In this document: one piece after another, positions 6,578-7,029 of the stretch
Position numbering within the stretch: position 1 is the stretch's first letter
Layout: every line of letters begins with the position of its first letter
NCBI GenBank assembly: GCA_015490215.1
Contig: WFYH01000197.1
Coordinates: 1 to 7,029, forward strand
From: Aquificaceae bacterium
Lineage (GTDB): Bacteria; Aquificota; Aquificia; Aquificales; Aquificaceae
Length of the DNA stretch: 7,029 bases
Reading direction: 5' to 3'
The notes under the pieces: generated by a model
Seen by the model: the letters and a program-made list of their open reading frames with translations, nothing else
Databases searched by the model: none
What the model was told of the DNA's origin: nothing
Made by a program: the position numbers and the translations under genes

Positions 6578-7029
6578 TCAGCGGGCGCACTCTTTGGTGT
6601 ATATGACGATCCTGTTTTTTCCCAACCTCTTAGCTTCATACATTGCCTTATCCGCTTTTTCTAAAAGATCTTCCAAAGAACACTCCTCACTGCAACAACC
6701 CGCAACCCCTCCGCTGACAGTAACCCTGACGAGATGTCCTTCAAGGTTTATAGGTTTTTGGGAAAAACGCATCCTTACCCTGTCCGCTGCCTTTACCGCT
6801 TCCTCAGGGTAGGTATGGGGCATCAAAACTACAAATTCTTCTCCGCCGTATCTGCAGGGAATGTCGGTGGATCTTAGTGAAGTTTTCAGAACGCTTGCAA
6901 ACTTTTTCAAAACCAAGTCTCCCATCCTGTGGCCAAAGCGGTCGTTGATCTGTTTGAAGTTGTCAATATCAAAGAGCACGACCGAAAGGGGATAACCGTA
7001 TCGCTTGCAAACCTCTATCTCTCTCCTTC
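6578..7029 (-). CDS. GGDEF-domain diguanylate cyclase, N-terminus cut by window edge
   Basis: The visible 149 residues form an almost complete GGDEF domain, which condenses two GTP into cyclic di-GMP. The frame stays open to the right edge: RREIEVCKRYGYPLSVV precedes LFDIDNFKQINDRFGH, so the GTG at 6977-6979 is internal and not the start. The metal- and guanine-binding segment is DIDNFKQINDRFGH. The active-site loop is GGEEF (codons 6833-6847), an active variant of GGDEF. RSTD sits five residues before it and matches the RxxD inhibitory site, so product feedback inhibition is likely. The domain ends with DKAMYEAKRLGKNRIVIY. A CCx3C cluster (codons 6680-6697) lies in the variable loop before the last helix. 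Any sensor or membrane domain is beyond the window. The transporter gene follows after 16 nt. Confidence 0.94.
   Translation of the reverse strand, partial: RREIEVCKRYGYPLSVVLFDIDNFKQINDRFGHRMGDLVLKKFASVLKTSLRSTDIPCRYGGEEFVVLMPHTYPEEAVKAADRVRMRFSQKPINLEGHLVRVTVSGGVAGCCSEECSLEDLLEKADKAMYEAKRLGKNRIVIYTKECAR

Noticed and set aside
6977..6979. GTG as start of the GGDEF gene
   Set aside because: The frame continues open to the window edge with typical GGDEF-domain residues before it, so this valine codon is internal.

Overview
The window reads as an ordinary chromosomal segment of a thermophilic bacterium, most likely of the Aquificales (Aquifex/Hydrogenobacter-like). This is inferred from three things: heavy use of AGG/AGA for arginine and ATA for isoleucine, charged Lys/Glu-rich proteins, and tight gene packing with overlaps. 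No database search was possible, so the taxonomic call is tentative. I see no mobile element, CRISPR array, tRNA or rRNA.

Left part (1-3904, minus strand): one very long open frame encodes the glutamate synthase large subunit GltB. Its start and first 1301 codons are present and its C-terminus runs off the left edge. Many plus-strand open frames lie inside it and are antisense shadows. Just upstream on the same strand is speD (3979-4380), the S-adenosylmethionine decarboxylase proenzyme of polyamine synthesis. Its leader carries a possible 28-codon upstream reading frame that overlaps the speD start. The 74-bp speD-gltB gap holds an AT-rich promoter candidate and an inverted repeat that could hide the gltB ribosome binding site.

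Middle (4381-5429): a 111-bp divergent region separates speD from a plus-strand pair, rsmD (16S rRNA m2G966 methyltransferase) and coaD (phosphopantetheine adenylyltransferase). Back-to-back -10 elements of the two directions overlap here. The rsmD stop and coaD start share bases, so the two are probably translationally coupled.

Right part (5416-7029, minus strand): a GGDEF diguanylate cyclase, whose N-terminus runs off the right edge, is followed after 16 nt by a 12-helix major facilitator transporter resembling E. coli YajR. The transporter's 3' end overlaps the coaD 3' end by 14 bp in convergent orientation.

The genes are housekeeping in character: nitrogen assimilation, polyamines, rRNA modification, CoA synthesis, c-di-GMP signalling and transport. 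I found no convincing new multi-gene system. The most interesting material is regulatory and lies in the two intergenic regions around speD.
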